A stretch of 64,000 nt of DNA, from assembly GCA_947683425.1 (NCBI GenBank), contig CANTUQ010000101.1:29287001-29351000 (forward strand), read 5' to 3'. Positions within the stretch are counted from its first letter, which is position 1; each line of letters starts with the position of its first letter. This stretch comes from Excoecaria cochinchinensis (Eukaryota > Streptophyta > Magnoliopsida > Malpighiales > Euphorbiaceae). A model generated the notes under the pieces. It was not told the origin of the DNA, did no database searches, and worked only from the letters and a program-made list of their open reading frames with translations. A program made the translations under genes and the position numbers. Shown in pieces: positions 10,661-22,713 of this stretch.

Positions 10661-12023
10661 TTTATGGTTATGGCAATAATGCTATTTGCAGCACGGACCC
10701 TAGAAATAGTTTAAGTGCATGCTTACCAAATTGAGTAACATTGCCTTCTTTGATATGTAGCAAAGTGCACATTTGTTGTAGTTTATATATATGCATGTTC
10801 CCATCATTTCCCTGCTTGTACAACAAAATTTTTCTTAATTTGATGTATGCATCAGATAATTAGAGAAGGAGATCTAATGCAAACGATGGCATTCATTGTT
10901 TAAATGGTAGCAACAAGTGTGCTTGAACTAATAAGCTTTTTGGGTGATGATCTACTTTCATGGTGCCTTTGTCGCCCATTCATAGACAGACTCCCAGTCT
11001 CATCTGCTAATATACAATTTGCTTGGCAACACTACAGGGTGAGCTGCTTCAATATGTTGCAATGTTCATGTCAATTAGACCACATGACCATCTTGAATAA
11101 ATGCAATTGGACCTTCTTTATTGTTTGATTAATTATTTGTTTCTTCAAGCAGAAACTTCTCCATGGTAAGCAATGAAATAGATTTTCTTTCATTATTGTT
11201 GCACATAATATGAGAACATTGGCCATTATTTTAATTTCTTGATTCATTTTTTATGGGCGTTGGATGAGTAAAGTAGACTTGAAATAGAAAAAGGAAAAAT
11301 AATGTAAACACCGTTGCATGTTATAAATAGCCTAAAAGAGTTTAGAAATTTAAATTTAACTCTCGCTGCAAAGATTTAGAAATTGCATGCATCTTTACTT
11401 TGCATAAACTTGCTAAGGGTAAATAAAAATCAATAGCTCTGCTAGAAATTTATTGTGTAGAGTTCATGTACTAATTTAAAAATAAAGATTATATAAAAAT
11501 ATTACTTTTAACAAGTCATTTTGACATTCAGTAGAGCAAAGTATAGAAAATAGAATTTGAACATGATACTGTGCCAGGAAAAATTAAATTTAATAGAGTT
11601 AGTATAAGTTGGGACTTCTATGCCAGGTGAAATTGGATTTTGTCCTCAGCACTCAGTAGCACCACAATTATGCTATGGAATATAAGGGATCAAAAGAGAT
11701 AATGAGACTTCTAAAATGCCAATTGACATGAATAAGGGCCTTGCGGCTACAATTCTACTTTTCTTATTCATTGATTTATTACTCCCAAAGTAATGACTGT
11801 TGGTAATTTGAGACATTCATTTCCCATATATATCCAAAGCGAATAAGAATTGAGCTGCAGATGTCTATATATCCTGCCATAGAATTTCTAAATTTAGTGA
11901 TTTAGCCAAAACAATAACGATGAGGTTCAATGCATAGACATGCTAATTATCTTCCCAATCCCCGCCACTGAGATATGGAAGAACTAGAAGAGATTGTCCA
12001 AACCTAAAAGGGAAGGAAAATGG
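10661..12023. other. Intergenic sequence, nothing recognised
   Basis: Contains one open frame of 74 codons at 10904-11128 with no recognisable motif. I see no conserved domain, RNA gene, tandem repeat or clear transposon end. Confidence 0.4.
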
Positions 12024-12031
12024 ATTAGAAG

Positions 12032-12852
12032 CAATGTTATTGAAACCGGACCGGATAAAGAACCGGCAAGGCTGAGGATTCGTGGTTCGACCGGGTTTTT
12101 TTCTATTTTTTAAAATATTATTAATTAATATAATTTTTATAAATAATAGTATATAAACACTCAAATAAAAACAAAATATATCCAAACATTTAACATATGG
12201 CATAAATATACTAATAATAAATTGCAAAACATATTAAATATTTACCAAACATAAATTTTAAACATTCAAACAAATTCATTCTACATTATATATATTTAAA
12301 AAAAAATCATTTTCATCACTCATTATTATTGTTTCATCGGACTTTTTTTTTTTATAAATGGTGTATTTTAAAAAAATATTTTGTTTTATTTTTTAAATTT
12401 TGGAGGTTTTCTTTTTTAAAATTTTCTTTTTTACTTTTTTATTTCGATTATTTCATTAGCAGAAATATATGTTTTTTATTTTTTATAGATTTTTTTATGT
12501 GCAATAGATTTTTATTAGAATTATAAATTTCTATTTCAATTATATAGTCTATTACTTAAAAAGAAAAAAAATATTATTTAGATGGAAAGAGATGAATTGA
12601 GTGATTTTTTTTATAAATAATGTGTTTTAAAAAATAATTTGAGTTTTTGGGTGTTTTAAAAATAATTTGGGCTTTAAAAAAATAATTTTTTATTTTAATC
12701 CGGTTTTTTCCGGTTCTTCCCGGTTCTAGCCGATTTTTCCCGGTTCTATCCGATTTTTTTCAAATCCGGTTTTGTAGAGTTAAACCAATCGATTTTCAGA
12801 CTGGTTCGCGGTTCAACCGGTTGAACCGACCGGTCCGATTTTAATAACTATG
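12032..12852. mobile_element. 821-bp hAT-type MITE
   Basis: The left end CAATGTTATTGAAACCGGAC and the reverse complement of the right end (CATAGTTATTAAAATCGGAC) match at most positions over about 23 bases. ATTAGAAG (12024-12031) and ATTACAAG (12853-12860) form an 8-bp target duplication with one mismatch. The interior is AT-rich and non-coding, with repeated CCGGTT words near the right end. The open frames inside it do not resemble a transposase, so it is non-autonomous. Confidence 0.8.
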
Positions 12853-12860
12853 ATTACAAG

Positions 12861-13727
12861 TCATGCATTTCTGTGCAGAAGAAATTAGAAAACAACACAA
12901 CAAATGGGAATTCATTCTAATTTTATACAACCCACATTCCAAGATATGTATGTACCATGATAAACCCAATAAGCATTTCACCGCAACATAAACCTCTGCC
13001 ACACATCATAACAAAGCCATAAAACACATTTATTAGCTCATAATCAATTTCATAGTCTGATACAAAACCTGATGACCGACAAATATTAAAAGCCGTACCA
13101 ACACCGATAAACTACACTGACTAAAATGACCAATCCAATTTAGACGTTGAAGACGAAGATGACTTGGCTTTTGCAAAATCTCTTTGAACAGAGCATCTTC
13201 TGGTTTTTCTTGTTTGGTGGGGGTAGAATTTAATGGGAGAATCTCAGTTTGTCCAGCTAAGCTATCATAAGAACCATGGCCACTACTTGATTTGAAGCAT
13301 TGCCATTAAAGCCCTATTTTTTGCTCAAAGAATTGTTGTCTCCATCCCTGCACCTGATAGCAATTCGGCTACAAATTGTACCAAAATTGAGCTGAAGACA
13401 AACTCGATTAAGATCTTTGCTACCCTGCAATCAACAGATCAAATAAAATGACAGCGCCTATGAGGGAGAGAGAATAGGAAATTGCCGGAGAAAAAGAAAA
13501 ATGGCGGTAAGATGGAAGGGGAAAGAAAACGCCGGAGAAGGAAAATGAGAATGATAGGGAAGTGAAAGAATAAAGTTATATTTATAAAAATAAAAATTTA
13601 AAAAGTGAAATTTAAGAAAGTCTATAAAAAAAAATTGTATTTTTGAAGAAAAAAAAAGTAAAAAAGGTTGTATTCTAAGTAAATTCCTCAAAAATAAAAC
13701 CACATGCAAAAATAAAGAAAGTATCCT
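12861..13727. other. Intergenic sequence with one coding-like remnant
   Basis: Mostly AT-rich sequence of no recognisable class. It includes a possible decayed coding segment on the - strand (13121-13289) and, at 13690-13727, a short stretch also found upstream of the kinase relic at 52781 (CACATGCAAAAATAAAGAA in one copy). Confidence 0.4.
13121..13289 (-). pseudogene. Coding-like remnant of unknown gene
   Basis: On the - strand a frame reads SSSGHGSYDSLAGQTEILPL, then TKQEKPEDALFK. After a one-base shift it continues FAKAKSSSSSTSKLDWSF and a TAG. The look is that of a real protein C-terminus: acidic PEDALFK, then a Ser/Lys-rich tail. A frameshift and a likely small deletion break it. I do not recognise the gene with confidence. 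Confidence 0.35.
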
Positions 13728-14203
13728 GCTGGTGATTTCGGATTAGCGAGGCTCCTTTCAACCGCCAATGATTATGCTTAAAATAAAACTAGCTCAATTG
13801 GGATAAAAGGAACCATCAGCTATATATCTCTCCAGGTATTATTTTATATGCTTTTCTTTATTATCACCTAGCTGTAGTTTAAGATGTATTATTTATCTAT
13901 ACCAGAGTATAGAGTAGGCAGCCAAGCAACGAAAGAAGGAGACATATATAGCTTTGGAATGTCTGACATATTTACTGGACAGAGGCCAATTAATCAAAAT
14001 TTTAAGGATCGTTTAAATCTTCATAACTTTATCAAAGCTAAAATCCCTAGACAAGTGATGCAGGTTTTGAACCCCTTACTCATCTCAGGAGGAGATTTGG
14101 GGGAAACAACAACACTAAAAGTTATGGAGGATGGTGATAGTATTGTTGAAAGTTTGAGACTTTGATGGAGATGTGCATAAATGTTTAGTATCAGTCTTGG
14201 AAA
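13728..14203 (+). pseudogene. LRR receptor kinase relic (kinase C-lobe)
   Basis: The first part reads GDFGLARLLSTAND then an in-frame TAA, then KTSSIGIKGTISY before a GT splice donor. The second exon resumes EYRVGSQATKEGDIYSFG and continues through FTGQRP and DRLNLHNFIKAKI to a TGA at 14163. These match subdomains VII-X of the complete genes at 41499 and 48510, with the intron in the same place. The VIb catalytic loop and the N-lobe are missing. The sequence LDGDVHKC that follows the stop is shared with the relic at 52781. Homology ends near 14203. Non-functional. Confidence 0.8.
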
Positions 14204-14529
14204 AATATGAATATTGCATATTATAAGCTATTATAGTTTTAGTCTAAGTAAAAGTGATATAGTTAATTTAAAATCAAATTGGACTCAATAGTCGTCTTAT
14301 TAAAAATATGGAGGTTATTGTATAAATGTATAGAAATATAAAAAAAAAAAAAAACTTGATCTAATTTATGATGGGCAAATTAGAAAATAAGTCACTCTAT
14401 AAATAGGTTATGGTGCTGGTTGCAGAGAGGGAACCTAACCCTAATACGTTCTTTTCTCTCTAGTATATCCCATCAACTTAGAAAAAATCTAGATCTTTGT
14501 GCCAACTAGAAACCTAAAACTTTCGTATC
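14204..14529. other. Unassigned, LTR-like promoter sequence
   Basis: Contains a good TATA box (CTATAAATAGG, about 14399), then CCTAACCCTAATACG and a pyrimidine-rich stretch, as in the R/U5 part of a plant copia LTR. I cannot find both LTR ends or a target duplication, so this is only a suggestion. The interrupted kinase relic to the left makes an insertion here likely. Confidence 0.3.
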
Positions 14530-15379
14530 ATTGATGGCAATGGCGGAGCTACATGTTGCTTAGAGTGTGCACATGCACACCCTCAATATTTATTTTTTTT
14601 AATATGTATATATAAATTAGAATTGTGACCCCCTCAAAATTTTTAAGTGCCTCAGCTCAAATTTTGCTCCCGATGTTTTGGACACATAAATAAAATTAAA
14701 AATTTATTTATAAGTAAGTATATTTGTAACACCATTATTCGAATAATGCAGGTAAAAAATCCAATATTTATGGGCATATAAAAAAAAATTGCCCCCTTAC
14801 CCCTAAAACGATGTCATTTTGCTCTTGCATTTCTTTTTTCTTTCTTTCTTTCTTTTTATTTTCTCTTTTTTTTTCCTTCCCTATCTCCGTCGCTTGACCC
14901 ATCAGAAATCCATAGTCTTCAATTTTTGCGTGCTTAGGGCCATCGTATCTCTCTTTTTCTTCTTAATTGCATGATTCTTAATTTTCTGGCTCCATATTGC
15001 TCATCTCTTCCATTTTTAAGGTACGGTTTCTCTTTTGATCATCTGAATCTCGACTATGATAATTTGCAATATTTTATTTTTTGCTCCTATGATTGTTTGA
15101 TAATGAGAATTTATTGATTTATTTTTTTCTATCTGTCAGTTTTCAAATAATTAACTTCCCTTTTAAGAAGAGTGAATCTACCAAACTATTTATACCAAAT
15201 CATAAGGCATTTTCAACTATCCAAAGAAGGCATTTTAATCTTCAAATAAAACTATGTACATATGCCTTTTTAACTTCTGGATTTTTTTTCATTTTTTTTT
15301 ATCTTTTATTCGTTAATTTATTGAATAAATTGGTTATGAAGTTAGAATTATTTATAATAGAGTTTGGGTACGCCCATGA

Positions 15380-15784
15380 CTCTAATTTGGATAAAGTTTC
15401 AATCTAGATAGAATTAAGTAATTCAATCTGATTAGCATTACCAAATTCTATCTCAGAAGGAGTCTGAGTTATACTAGAGATATGTCTTTGGCTTTTAAGA
15501 TCTCTATAAATAGATAGGAGATTTCAGTATTTGGTAACGAGAAAACGTATATGCTGCAAGACTACTCTTTCCCACTTACACTTGTTTTTTGTCTTGATAT
15601 TTCCGGTCTTTTAGATTGTGGAATAGCTGTTGTTATCCCGCACGTGGGTAAAAGCTAGACCAGTGACTAAAAATAAAGTGGATCCTTGTAGACGTTTTCA
15701 CCATTTATTTCTGCGCTACAAGAGGTAGGTACCATTTTATAATGTTACATCTACGTAAATTATATGTGTATAATTTGTCCATCA
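15380..15784 (+). mobile_element. 5' LTR of outer Ty1/copia element (start approximate)
   Basis: The right boundary is set by the primer-binding site at 15786. Within the LTR are a TATA box (TATAAATA, 15505-15512), a downstream pyrimidine-rich leader and a CACGTG at about 15642. The left boundary is not defined, and no matching 3' LTR was found near 37-38 kb. Confidence 0.5.
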
Positions 15785-15785
15785 T

Positions 15786-15798
15786 TAGTATCAGAGCC
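15786..15798 (+). other. Primer-binding site, initiator Met-tRNA type
   Basis: TAGTATCAGAGCC differs by one base from TGGTATCAGAGCC, the complement of the 3' end of plant initiator tRNA-Met used by most Ty1/copia elements. It lies two bases after the putative LTR end CATCA. Confidence 0.7.
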
Positions 15799-17871
15799 AT
15801 TATTTTTTTGCGTCCTGGCATATGGCTAAATAGATCTAAAATTTTATGTGTAAAATTATTAGATTTAGGATGCATGAAACACAACAAAAATTTATTTTTT
15901 GTGTGAATAATATATATGTGTATATATTGCGGCTCGAAAATTGTGTATGTGTACACTGTGATTCGAGGGGAGTGTTAAAAATGCAAAACTAGAAGTCAAA
16001 ATTTATAATTTTTTATCTCACCATTAGAATCACAGACCCCAAAAACCCCCACCGACCAAAATCCTGACAACAGAAACCACTGGAAAGGCGGCTTGTGACA
16101 TGCACGCACCACAGACATTAGGGGCGTGCACGTGGGCGATGGCCCACACGCACAAGACCACCTGTCAACAGTGATGCGTCACTGCTAACACGTGGCCTAA
16201 TGACATCACACCACGTGGACGGCAGCAGCCATACCATGTGGCAGTGACGTGTCATCTGGATGCCATTGTACGACATGTGGGCCAATTAGGGGTTGACACA
16301 TAGACGATTGAGGTCATGCCACGTGTTGGTGATGACATGTCAACATCGACACGTGGCCCAATCGGACCACGCCACTGGATGACAGGTGTTGTGCCACGTG
16401 TCGATGATATGTCAACCTGTGTGCCACTAGGTGACAGGTGGACCAATAGGGTCCTAACATGTGTCATGACTTAGGGTCGACACGTGGCTTAATGAGATGC
16501 AAACACATGGCATGTAGTGGGAGGCGCGCGTAGTGGCACGTGGGTGCGTCTGTCCTCCCTTTGGTGGCACGTGTGGGCTTGTGCGGACGTTTTTGACCAC
16601 CATTTCAGCTCTGTTTTTTATCAAATAAATTCTTAAAATTATTTTTGATTTTTTGATCATTTTTTCAAATTTTATTTTTTATTTTTAAAATGTCAAAAAT
16701 ATTATAGAAAAAGGTGTAAAAAATGTGTTTTCTGCCTTCCGACATTTTGAGAAATATTTTGAAAATTTTTTGAGGTTATGTCCTTACTTATTGATTAAAA
16801 TATATTTCAAATATGTGCATTTATACATTAATGTATAAATTTTTCTGTAATATGTTACAGAAATGTTAAATAAGGACACTAGATCTTCCTTAAATTATGC
16901 ATAGGTTGCTTTGAGAAATGTAATAATGCAATCAATAAGTAACATGAGATTGCAAAGGAAGATTTGAGCTGATGATATTGACGCAATAGTGCATCATAAT
17001 ATACATGTGTGAGAACAAATGCAATAGTGCATTTGGATTGGTGGTCTGAGTATAAAAATGGATGATAGAATCTTGGTTAAAGTGTTGACTGACTCTTTTG
17101 AATATCATCTAGAACTGAGAGAGTTATTGGAAACTACCTAGTTCAAAAGAGATAGATTTTATAGAAAATTTATTATCTATTTTTTGGTTCGAGTTGCCAA
17201 AAGGGAAGTGTTGAGAAGCAACACTAAAAATCTGTTATGGTATTGAAAAATGGACGGAGCGTGCATCGCCTATGGTTTCATCAATGGACTTGTGAGTTGT
17301 TTGATGAATTGATGAAGTCGGTCAAAGAAATAATCTTAATAGCTAAAAATATTTTATAAAATCTAGACTTCTAGAATAGTTAACATAAGTGTCAATTTGA
17401 GTTGGTATTTATTTTTGTTAAATAAGATTTATGTTTTCTATTGATATTTGACATAAATGTCTTATTTTAGGATTATTGGATTTTATTTATTGGTTAAAAA
17501 AATGCAATAATTTATTATTCTTGGCATTTAACTTTATAATAAATGTGTTTATTTTAATTATTAATTGCCTTGTAATATTTTATGAGTAAAATGATTGCAC
17601 GTTGATTAAGTAGAGACTTAATAAAAATCCCCTCATAAGTTTGAGAACTTAATAATCTAATAATTCAGATTTACTTTGCATCAAATTTTAACCTATAAGG
17701 TTGGACATTAGAACTTAGAGGGTAATTGGATACTATTAGTAACCTTTTCAAATTTGAGCCTAATAGAAAATTTTACTAAGTTATTATTTTAGATGCATAG
17801 TAAATTGCATGTATTGCGTTATTTCCCTTAAATATGTGCAATATTGTTCCATTTGAGATCAGAGTATCTTA
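15799..17871 (+). other. Long untranslated leader of outer copia element
   Basis: About 2.1 kb separates the primer-binding site from the gag start. It has a GC-rich block (about 16060-16575, with the G-box cluster) and AT-rich flanks. No conserved coding sequence is visible; the - strand frames at 16252-16660 come from the biased repeat-like block. Confidence 0.5.
16129..16573. promoter_or_regulatory. Cluster of nine CACGTG (G-box) motifs
   Basis: Exact CACGTG palindromes start at 16129, 16189, 16212, 16320, 16350, 16395, 16481, 16537 and 16568. Many sit in the extended contexts ACACGTGGC or CCACGTGT, the form bound by plant bZIP and bHLH factors. Related CATGTG, ACATGT and TGACGTGTCA words lie between them. 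Loosely similar units such as ACACGTGGCCYAAT suggest a decayed tandem repeat. Whether anything binds here is unknown. Confidence 0.7.
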
Positions 17872-18340
17872 ATGGATACTGCTTCCAAGTCAATTGTCGC
17901 CGAACTTAGTAAAGATATGAAGCTAAATGGTGATAATTATAAAATCTGGAATAGGAAGACCCAGAATATGCTTGAATCGCAAGAGGCCCTAGAACCCTTA
18001 AGTTCGGTTATAACTGAACGTAAGGACGGCACTACAGCCCAGCGTAGGCAGAACCAAGATGCCTATATGGCATGAAAAAGCAGAATTTCACTGCTCGCAT
18101 CATCTTGCTAAGTGCAATGGATGATGTTATCACTAAGTCATTCTGCAAGTATCAAAATGTAATGGATTTATGGATCTCTTTGCGAAAAAATTTGGTACAT
18201 ATCAGAAGAAGTTTGATTATTCGATGTGAAAATATCTTAGTGAATGTGGTTATAAGTTGACTGACGAGCAGTAAGTCCAAACTGTTATCCATTCCTTACC
18301 CAAGAGTTAGGAGCATATAAAGATGTAAATAACTCATATG
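17872..18340 (+). pseudogene. Ty1/copia gag, N-terminal part (outer element)
   Basis: From ATG at 17872 the frame reads LNGDNYKIWNRKTQNMLESQ, the conserved start of copia gag, followed by DGTTAQRRQNQDAYMA. A TGA at 18073 replaces what is usually a Trp codon. Homology then goes on with KNFTARIILLSAMDD- and DLWISL-type residues, a frameshift near 18200 and a decayed SLPK stretch near 18295. The gene is then broken by the Sirevirus-like element at 18341 and resumes at 33195. In life gag would form the virus-like particle; this copy cannot. Confidence 0.8.
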
Positions 18341-19650
18341 TGCTAGTCCTAATGACACACAAGAGGGGGGGGGGGGTAAATTGGGTGTTTTAAAATTTTA
18401 ACTTAATTTCTGACAGAACAGAATGGAAGTGTTCTGGTGGAGTTTTCTGGTTTGAGCATAACAGAAAAATATGCAATGGATGAATGCGAAATGTGATGGT
18501 TAACAGAATATGCAATAACTTTCTTGTAAAACATATTTAAACCTTACAGTAAATCAATGCTAAATAACAGAAATGGTTTTGAAAGATTTCTTTTAAATCA
18601 ACATAAAATTTAGCAAGAACAGAACAGTTGAAATCTTTTAGAAATAGAACAGAGAAGAGAAGAGAAGAAATAGATCAACACAAATGATTTCTAGTGGTTT
18701 GGCCTAGCTGCCTACATCCACTCCCCAAGACATCGTCTTGAGCTCTTCTCTCCACTAGCAACTCTTTTAATGGGCAAGAGTTAAGCCAATATACAAACCT
18801 AGTATATTTTCTACCCACAATCTTTTTTCCAAGTAAAAAATGTAAACACTTACTAGAATTTCCTAAAGTTCTAGCCAACCCTTTTCTCACAATAATTTAC
18901 AAAGATACCTCACACAAGAATTACAACAAAAAGCTATAATCTAGTTGAGGAGGATGATAATGAATGAAGTGCAAGATGTGAAAATTAGTTTGAAAAAGAT
19001 GAAAGCTTGTATCTCAAGAGATATAAATGTTTTCCAACTACTCTAACCCTTTTGGAATCAAAAACAACTTCAATTTATAGCCAAAAACTTAATATGGCTG
19101 TTAGAGATCAGAATATAGCCGTTAGAAGAAAGATAGACTGGTCAAAAATAAAAACTAACCGTTACTTTGTCTTTTAGTGAAAACAGATCTGCTGTTCTGT
19201 CCAACTGTTCTGCTGCGGCAGAACATAATTCTAGACTACATTCTGCTTAACTTTTCAAAGTACATTAACAGCTTTTCCAAAGGAATATTTGACACTTTTC
19301 AGAAGAACATTTTAGAAACCTTTTTAAAGTATCTTTTATGTTTATGGTAAAACACATTTTTTGCTTATAGCAAAACACTTTTTTGTTTTCAACAGAACAC
19401 CATTTTAATGCATGTAAAATTATTTTTTATGCACATAAAAGCTCCTCAAAAGATTTTACAAAATTAATACCCTAACTTCCAGCAGAACTAAAAACTTTAA
19501 GTTCTTCAAGCAATTGGCTTGCATACTTGACTTGGTTCTTGCACAACTTAGTGGAGAATAAGCTGAAACAAAAGCAAATAAATAGAATTTATACAAAGTT
19601 TATGCAAGATTTTATTATCATCAAAATTGAGATGTAGTATTGAGCCAACA
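18341..19650 (-). mobile_element. 3' LTR of Sirevirus-like element
   Basis: On the - strand the LTR runs from TGTTGGCTCAATACTACATC to a terminus ending GGACTAGCA, 1310 bp with TG...CA ends. It follows directly on the purine tract. A run of twelve or so G (+ strand, about 18365) is a prominent homopolymer. The first 112 bases recur at 33078-33189 as the truncated 5' LTR. Confidence 0.85.
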
Positions 19651-20097
19651 ATCTCCCCCTTTTTGATTATGAAAAAATCTTGATAAACTTGGCTAAATGT
19701 ATATCTTGGTTAGTGTATGTATTCTCCCAGTTACTATATTCCCGGGGGATATATACAAGCATAATCCCTATAAATTTGCATAAGAAAGATGTATATATAT
19801 ATATATCAGAATAGTGGTTCTGTCAATAATATATCACTTTAATAGAACTGCCAGTTCTATAGGCAATGTGACAAAGTAGAACATATCATATCAACAAATC
19901 AACACAATCTGTTAAGTAAATTTCCACCATATAAGCATAAACAAAAAATCCATATAAAGGTTTCTCCCCCTTTTTGTCATCACTCAAAAAACAACAACAA
20001 CAAAAAAATTTTGCCAGTCAACAAAAGTTTTGCCAGTCAACAAACAAAACAAAAATGTTCAGAAAAAGAGATAAATAAAGGTTTAGGCAGAGGGGGG
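19651..20097 (-). other. Polypurine tract and 3' untranslated region of Sirevirus-like element
   Basis: Between the envelope-like stop codon and the LTR the - strand shows two purine tracts, AAAAAGGGGGAGA at 19650-19664 and a similar one at about 19964. No coding sequence is visible. Confidence 0.6.
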
Positions 20098-20386
20098 CTA
20101 CTGGGTAGTTCTGGAGGCTAGTCTGCGACGCAAGATGTTAGCAATTCGTTGTTGAGTGGTAGCAATGTCAACAAGAGAATAAGCTAATTTCTCTTTCAAG
20201 GTGACCAACTCAACTTCGAAATCAAAATGAGAAGACTCACTAATGGGTTCAGCAGAAGATTGATCCTAAGGAGCAACAGAAGAGGGAACTGGCTGAACAG
20301 TAGAGGTGACTTCTTCCACTTGAGGTGGATCAGTAGGCTCCGTCTGAGTTTTGAAAGCAGCAAGTTGTTCAGATGCGGAGGCTAGT
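20098..20386 (-). pseudogene. Envelope-like ORF of Sirevirus-like element, C-terminal part
   Basis: On the - strand the frame reads LASASEQLAAFKTQTEPTD, then VELVTLKEKLAYSLVDIAT, and stops at 20098 after LASRTTQ. The heptad-like run before the end suggests a coiled coil. An in-frame TAG lies near 20266. The upstream half is at 27861-29165; the gypsy element 20388-27860 separates them. The function of such ORFs is not established. Confidence 0.65.
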
Positions 20387-20387
20387 G

Positions 20388-22621
20388 TAACACCTCGATA
20401 CCCCTAGGAAGGAATATCGGAGTGCCACACACACACAAACGCATACATATTCAAAAGCGGAAGCAATAATGGAAATAAACTTAAGAATAACTCTAGGGCC
20501 AAACATACATCTCATAAATAATATACATATTACAAAATGTTATCATTCTTACATTACATAATCATCCTGTGTAAATATACAATACGGTGAACAATTACAC
20601 ATACTACTATACTTTATCTGTTTACATAATGATGTTACTCAAAACATAAGAAACTCTATCTTATACAAAAAGATCATAAACAAGCTCCTAGTGGCCATGA
20701 CCTGCAGATGCACACTCACTGATCCAATCGTGCAAACCTACACGAAAACAAACGTCCGTGCTAAGCGATAATGCTTAGTGGAGATAAAATAAAGTAAAGG
20801 ACGTCTACCGAAGTCACACATGTATCACACGATTCATATACATAGTTATGCTCAATGCTTAACAATAATCATGTATTCTGTGTAATCATATATTCACATG
20901 CATATACACAGCATGGTAACATATAGCATTACACTTTATCCCACTTCATGCACAAAATCTAGATATGGCAACCAATATTGAATTCATATTATACTGTATT
21001 CAAATACATGCGAAAGCCTCTACTACTACTTTGTACATTGAAAAATATATAGTAGCCTGAACTCTCAACAATGCTGGATATGGGTACTCTAAATACATAC
21101 TGACGAACAGTATCAAACTCTAGAGACCTAACTCAAAATGAATACACTAGGTATTCGCCGATAGACACAATTAAGGTCATGGTAGCAGCCACACTCTATC
21201 CCTTTATAAGCATACTTATCTATCCACTACTATGATACTTCAGGCTCAACTCACTCACTTAACACTTAATACTATATATATAACACTAGACAATACTAAA
21301 ACCAAGAGTCAAAATACTAGCACAACAATAAACACTTACCCAAAGCATATTAGAATCAAGGATCAAAATATTGTCATACCATAAATTATTCACACAATTC
21401 TAAAGCAATATCACTAACAAGGCATAAGCAAAAATATGAGCCATAAAATAGTGAGAAACCATGTAGAGTGAAACAAGAGAGAAAAATCTTTTTAGAAAAT
21501 AAGGCAGGTAGGAGAGTCTCTGTCGCGATCGCGACAGAAGCCAGAAACACGCTAGGAGGGGAGGCTGTTCACAACTCATGCACATGTGCACAACTCGTGT
21601 TCATGTGCATGACTTGTGCACTTGAGTACGCCTCGTGCTCTCCCTACAGAGGAAGTTGTCACGATTCGTGTCCCTAGAGCACGACTCGTGACCTCTTCAC
21701 AAGCACCTCCGAGTCGTGCTGGCTTTCATGACTCGGAGCAAAGCTGCACTTCCTACACGACTCGTGCTCACTCTACGAAGAGGAGCTATTACGAGTCGTG
21801 CACAACGTCACGACTCGGGACAAAGTCCAAAGACATGAGTCATGCTGGAGGACACAACTCGGAGCAGAATAGTCAAATACTGCAAACAATCAAAATGGAC
21901 AAAATCATATATATACATTTCTAGAGCAAGTTTAAAACTCATGTATGTATCAATCACAAATATTCAATCAAGCATAATAATCACTAAACATGCATTTAAA
22001 TTCAAAGTCACACGCGATCCCAACCTCTAGGTAGCTTGATCACTGCTCTCTACTCAGACCCAACCTTCTCCTTGCCTTTGTCCAGCCTCTTGTCAACAGC
22101 TTCAATAAAATCATACAAAAACACTTGAATCAATTCTCATCTCACTTTAAATCAAAAACAGAAAGAAAAAGGAGGTCAAATCAAAGAACTAACCAAACTT
22201 ACCTTCTCAAGAATCTAACTCAACCTCCACAACACTTTCTTCAAAGCAATCCAAGTGATCCACTTAAGGAGTAAACCAAATGAAGAAGAAAAGAAAAAGA
22301 AATGGAAAAGCAAAGGGAGTACGACAACCAAAGGAAAAGAAAGAAGAATAAAAGCTAAAAGCAAAATAAAATGAAAAGGAAAGAAAAAGAAAGCAAAGGC
22401 AGATGGTCAATCCAAATCCAAAGCCAACAACTCACATAAATGCCCACCTAACTCAATTAATGCCAACACACTTTATTTAATTCCCTAATAAGATCATGCA
22501 AAGTCCACATGTCACTCTCCTAAGCCGCCACATGTCTGATACACATCACTTAAACCCACAAATACTTTATAAAATATTACAATTCCTACTAGGGTCCGAA
22601 TCGGGTTGTTATAAATCTCTC
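20388..22621 (-). mobile_element. 3' LTR of nested gypsy element
   Basis: About 2.2 kb, bounded on the + strand by TAACACCTCGATACCCCTAG and GGGTCCGAATCGGGTTGTTA. It matches 24020-27860 without the solo LTR, with few differences, so the insertion is fairly recent compared with the gypsy LTRs at 2070 and 6967. The stretch 21560-21865 carries many near-palindromic CACGACTCGTG words. Confidence 0.8.
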
Positions 22622-22713
22622 CCCCTTAAGAAATTTCATCCTCGAAATTTCCCCGATACCAAACAAATCACCAGACTATACTCTGGATATTACTAAATGA
22701 AACAACTCGAATA

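Noticed and set aside
16252..16660. Two - strand open frames in the GC-rich leader
   Set aside because: No start context, domain or conservation; they follow from the CACGTG-rich block.
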